From contig CM070875.1 of NCBI GenBank assembly GCA_036365515.1, positions 8,646,501 through 8,710,500 of the forward strand: DNA of 64,000 bases. The letters are read 5' to 3'. A program made the translations under genes and the position numbers. Shown piece after piece: positions 62,484-64,000 of this stretch. Source of the DNA: Torymus aiolomorphi (taxonomy: Eukaryota; Arthropoda; Insecta; Hymenoptera; Torymidae). Numbering within the stretch: the stretch's first letter is position 1; every line of letters starts with the position of its first letter. Under the pieces are notes generated by a model. It was given only the letters and a program-made list of their open reading frames with translations. It did no database searches and was not told the origin of the DNA.

Positions 62484-62540
62484 AGCGTTGTAGCTGCCCG
62501 GTTGTCGTGTGTTTTAAGAGGGTTAGTGCGATTTAGAATT

Positions 62541-62822
62541 TTCTTCAGAATTTCTTGAAACTTGCAGGGACTCTTATTGCACAACATCTGCAAATTTCAG
62601 AAAGCCTAGCTTCATCGTTCGTGAGATAAATGCTCCCAAAGTTACGAAATTTAACACGGTGTCTTATGGGAGAGTCGTCATCAAACGTATAAATGAACGT
62701 TTTCGTCAATAACTAGAAGAGTTTTCTTCAGATTTTAACGAAAAAGAGATATGTTATATATACTATGAGCAATACTTGGCATGTTCTCTACAAATTTCAG
62801 GAAGCCTAGCTTCACCGTTTTC
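62541..62822 (+). repeat. Two diverged repeat units with a shared ending
   Basis: TTTTCTTCAGA and then CTACAAATTTCAGGAAGCC (or CTGCAAATTTCAGAAAGCC) TAGCTTCA.CGTT occur twice about 180-200 bp apart. They look like two units of an old tandem or dispersed repeat. Nothing coding is visible. Confidence 0.55.
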
Positions 62823-62829
62823 GTTGGTT

Positions 62830-64000
62830 CAAGGTTTGCTGCGCGTGTCTACACAGACGAGACGCTTCTATGTGTATGTACACACAGATGAAGCGACGCT
62901 ATGTATGCGTGGACAGTCTCGCCTGAAATTCTGAGAGTGGGGGGACTCGAGAGAATGCTAGGCGTATACGGCGTTCGACGCGCTGTATTTTTGGCTTGTA
63001 TTCTACCACACTAACCCCCTTAAATCAGCTATAAAAGGGTTGGAAAAGTGTAGGGCCTGCTGAGAATAAAAAAATTTCATATGAAACTTGTAGAGGTATG
63101 GTTTTTATTCGTTTAGCCATATTTTCAATGTAAATTTTATTCAATATTTGTATTTTTATAGATGTATAAAGTAAACTTCATGTTATATTTGTTTTATTAT
63201 GCTTTGTGGAATTTCAGCATTATTTACCTTCTTTTACCTTCGTCTTCGATGTACGTGCAAACTCGCTCTGTCTCTCTCTCTTCTTCTTTCTCTCTCTCCA
63301 CAACAACAGAAAGTATATATTTTTCCCGGCTTTTATGTTGCTTAGTAAGCTCTCAAAATAAAATTCTTATATTTACAACATAAAATGTCAATTCTAAATA
63401 TAAAAGATCGCTGTCAAAGGTTACATTATCCAGTACGGAGATAGGATATCTCTTCTTCGTTTAAATGCATGTTTAATTGTTTAGTTGCAAGATTAACGCG
63501 TAACTTCGTACTGCCTTAGATTGTCGCCACATAAAGGATAAAAGTGTCAGCGAACAAACGCGAAGGAAGGCACGGCAGGTAATTATTTCAAGTGTTTTTA
63601 ATGTAATCGCGCCGACTCGGCTACTATATTCGGCCGGTTGCTTTAATGACAAATTTCGTCCAAAATAGAAGTTAAAATCGAGTTATTTTACAGGAAGGAA
63701 ATTGTTTTAGGAAAATGTGTCGGAGCGTCGCGACGCTAGCGCATCGAAAATGATTATGAAATTTCCTATTTCTGTCCGAACGCGTTTACCCAAACTATGC
63801 GCGCAACACACAAACTAGTAGCCTGAATTTTCAAGCTAAAATTTCTAAAATTTTAGACGATAATTCGATTTCCTCGTAAGTGTATACGCAGACACGTGAT
63901 AGTGTTGTTGAAAAGGAAAATCACATTATGAGAAATAGCGGGTTTAAGGTATATACTAACAGTATTTGGGGTAAACTAATTACAATATACAAGTAGACGC
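62830..64000. other. Mixed DNA, no gene seen
   Basis: 62830-63000 is moderately GC-rich with repeated ACAGA.GA.GCG words. 63260-63300 is CT-rich. The remainder is AT-rich with no supported feature. Confidence 0.4.

Overview
The window looks like intronic and intergenic DNA from an animal nuclear genome, most likely an insect. A hymenopteran such as a chalcid wasp is my guess, at low confidence. The basis is canonical GT/AG splicing around an animal phosphotyrosine-binding (PTB) exon, a Jockey/CR1-type LINE fragment, TTAA- and TA-flanked miniature transposons, and abundant CpG, TATA, (GA)n and (GT)n tracts. There are no bacterial-type operons, rRNA genes or CRISPR arrays. Most open frames in this DNA are translations of microsatellites or of strand-biased composition; I accept only two exons.

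Coding content: a 49-codon exon on the minus strand at 59656-59802 encodes the middle of a PTB domain, closest from memory to vertebrate SH2D5. A second minus-strand exon at about 9361-9894 encodes a basic, Cys- and Gln-rich stretch and ends at a perfect donor. Both fit one minus-strand gene with an intron interval of about 50 kb, but that link is inference.

Large-scale structure: the window alternates between AT-rich DNA and about three dozen GC/CpG-rich islands of 0.5-2.4 kb, roughly every 1.7 kb. Almost every island has the same internal polarity on the given strand: the left half is C-rich (often A-rich) and the right half is G-rich (often T-rich), with a central switch that often holds CGCGCG, TATATA or GA/CT tracts. 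Each island is thus its own mirror image on the other strand. Hand counts: C:G is 23:3 at 14641-14700 and 2:24 at 15301-15360; 25:2 at 53881-53940 and 6:24 at 54481-54540; 22:3 at 59341-59400 and 7:26 at 59821-59880. I see no island with reversed polarity. Neither gene annotation nor known repeats explain this. Divergent transcription or bidirectional replication from each island would give this sign.

Mobile DNA sits mainly in the AT-rich gaps. It includes a truncated LINE (56.3-57.5 kb) split by a foldback element with hammerhead-like motifs and a 13-bp target duplication; an intact hammerhead core at 60.2 kb; two copies of a TTAA foldback MITE (5.7 and 30.2 kb), the second inside one unit of a tandem duplication; two inverted copies of a CACTGAGAG MITE (1.5 and 35.9 kb); further terminal-inverted-repeat elements at 33.3, 37.6, 40.6, 43.7 and 52.9 kb; and a 1.1-kb element at 50.5-51.5 kb with three palindromes, each tipped by GCGAAGC. 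Very long (GT)n, (CT)n and (GA)n arrays lie at 33.5, 48.6 and 62.2 kb.
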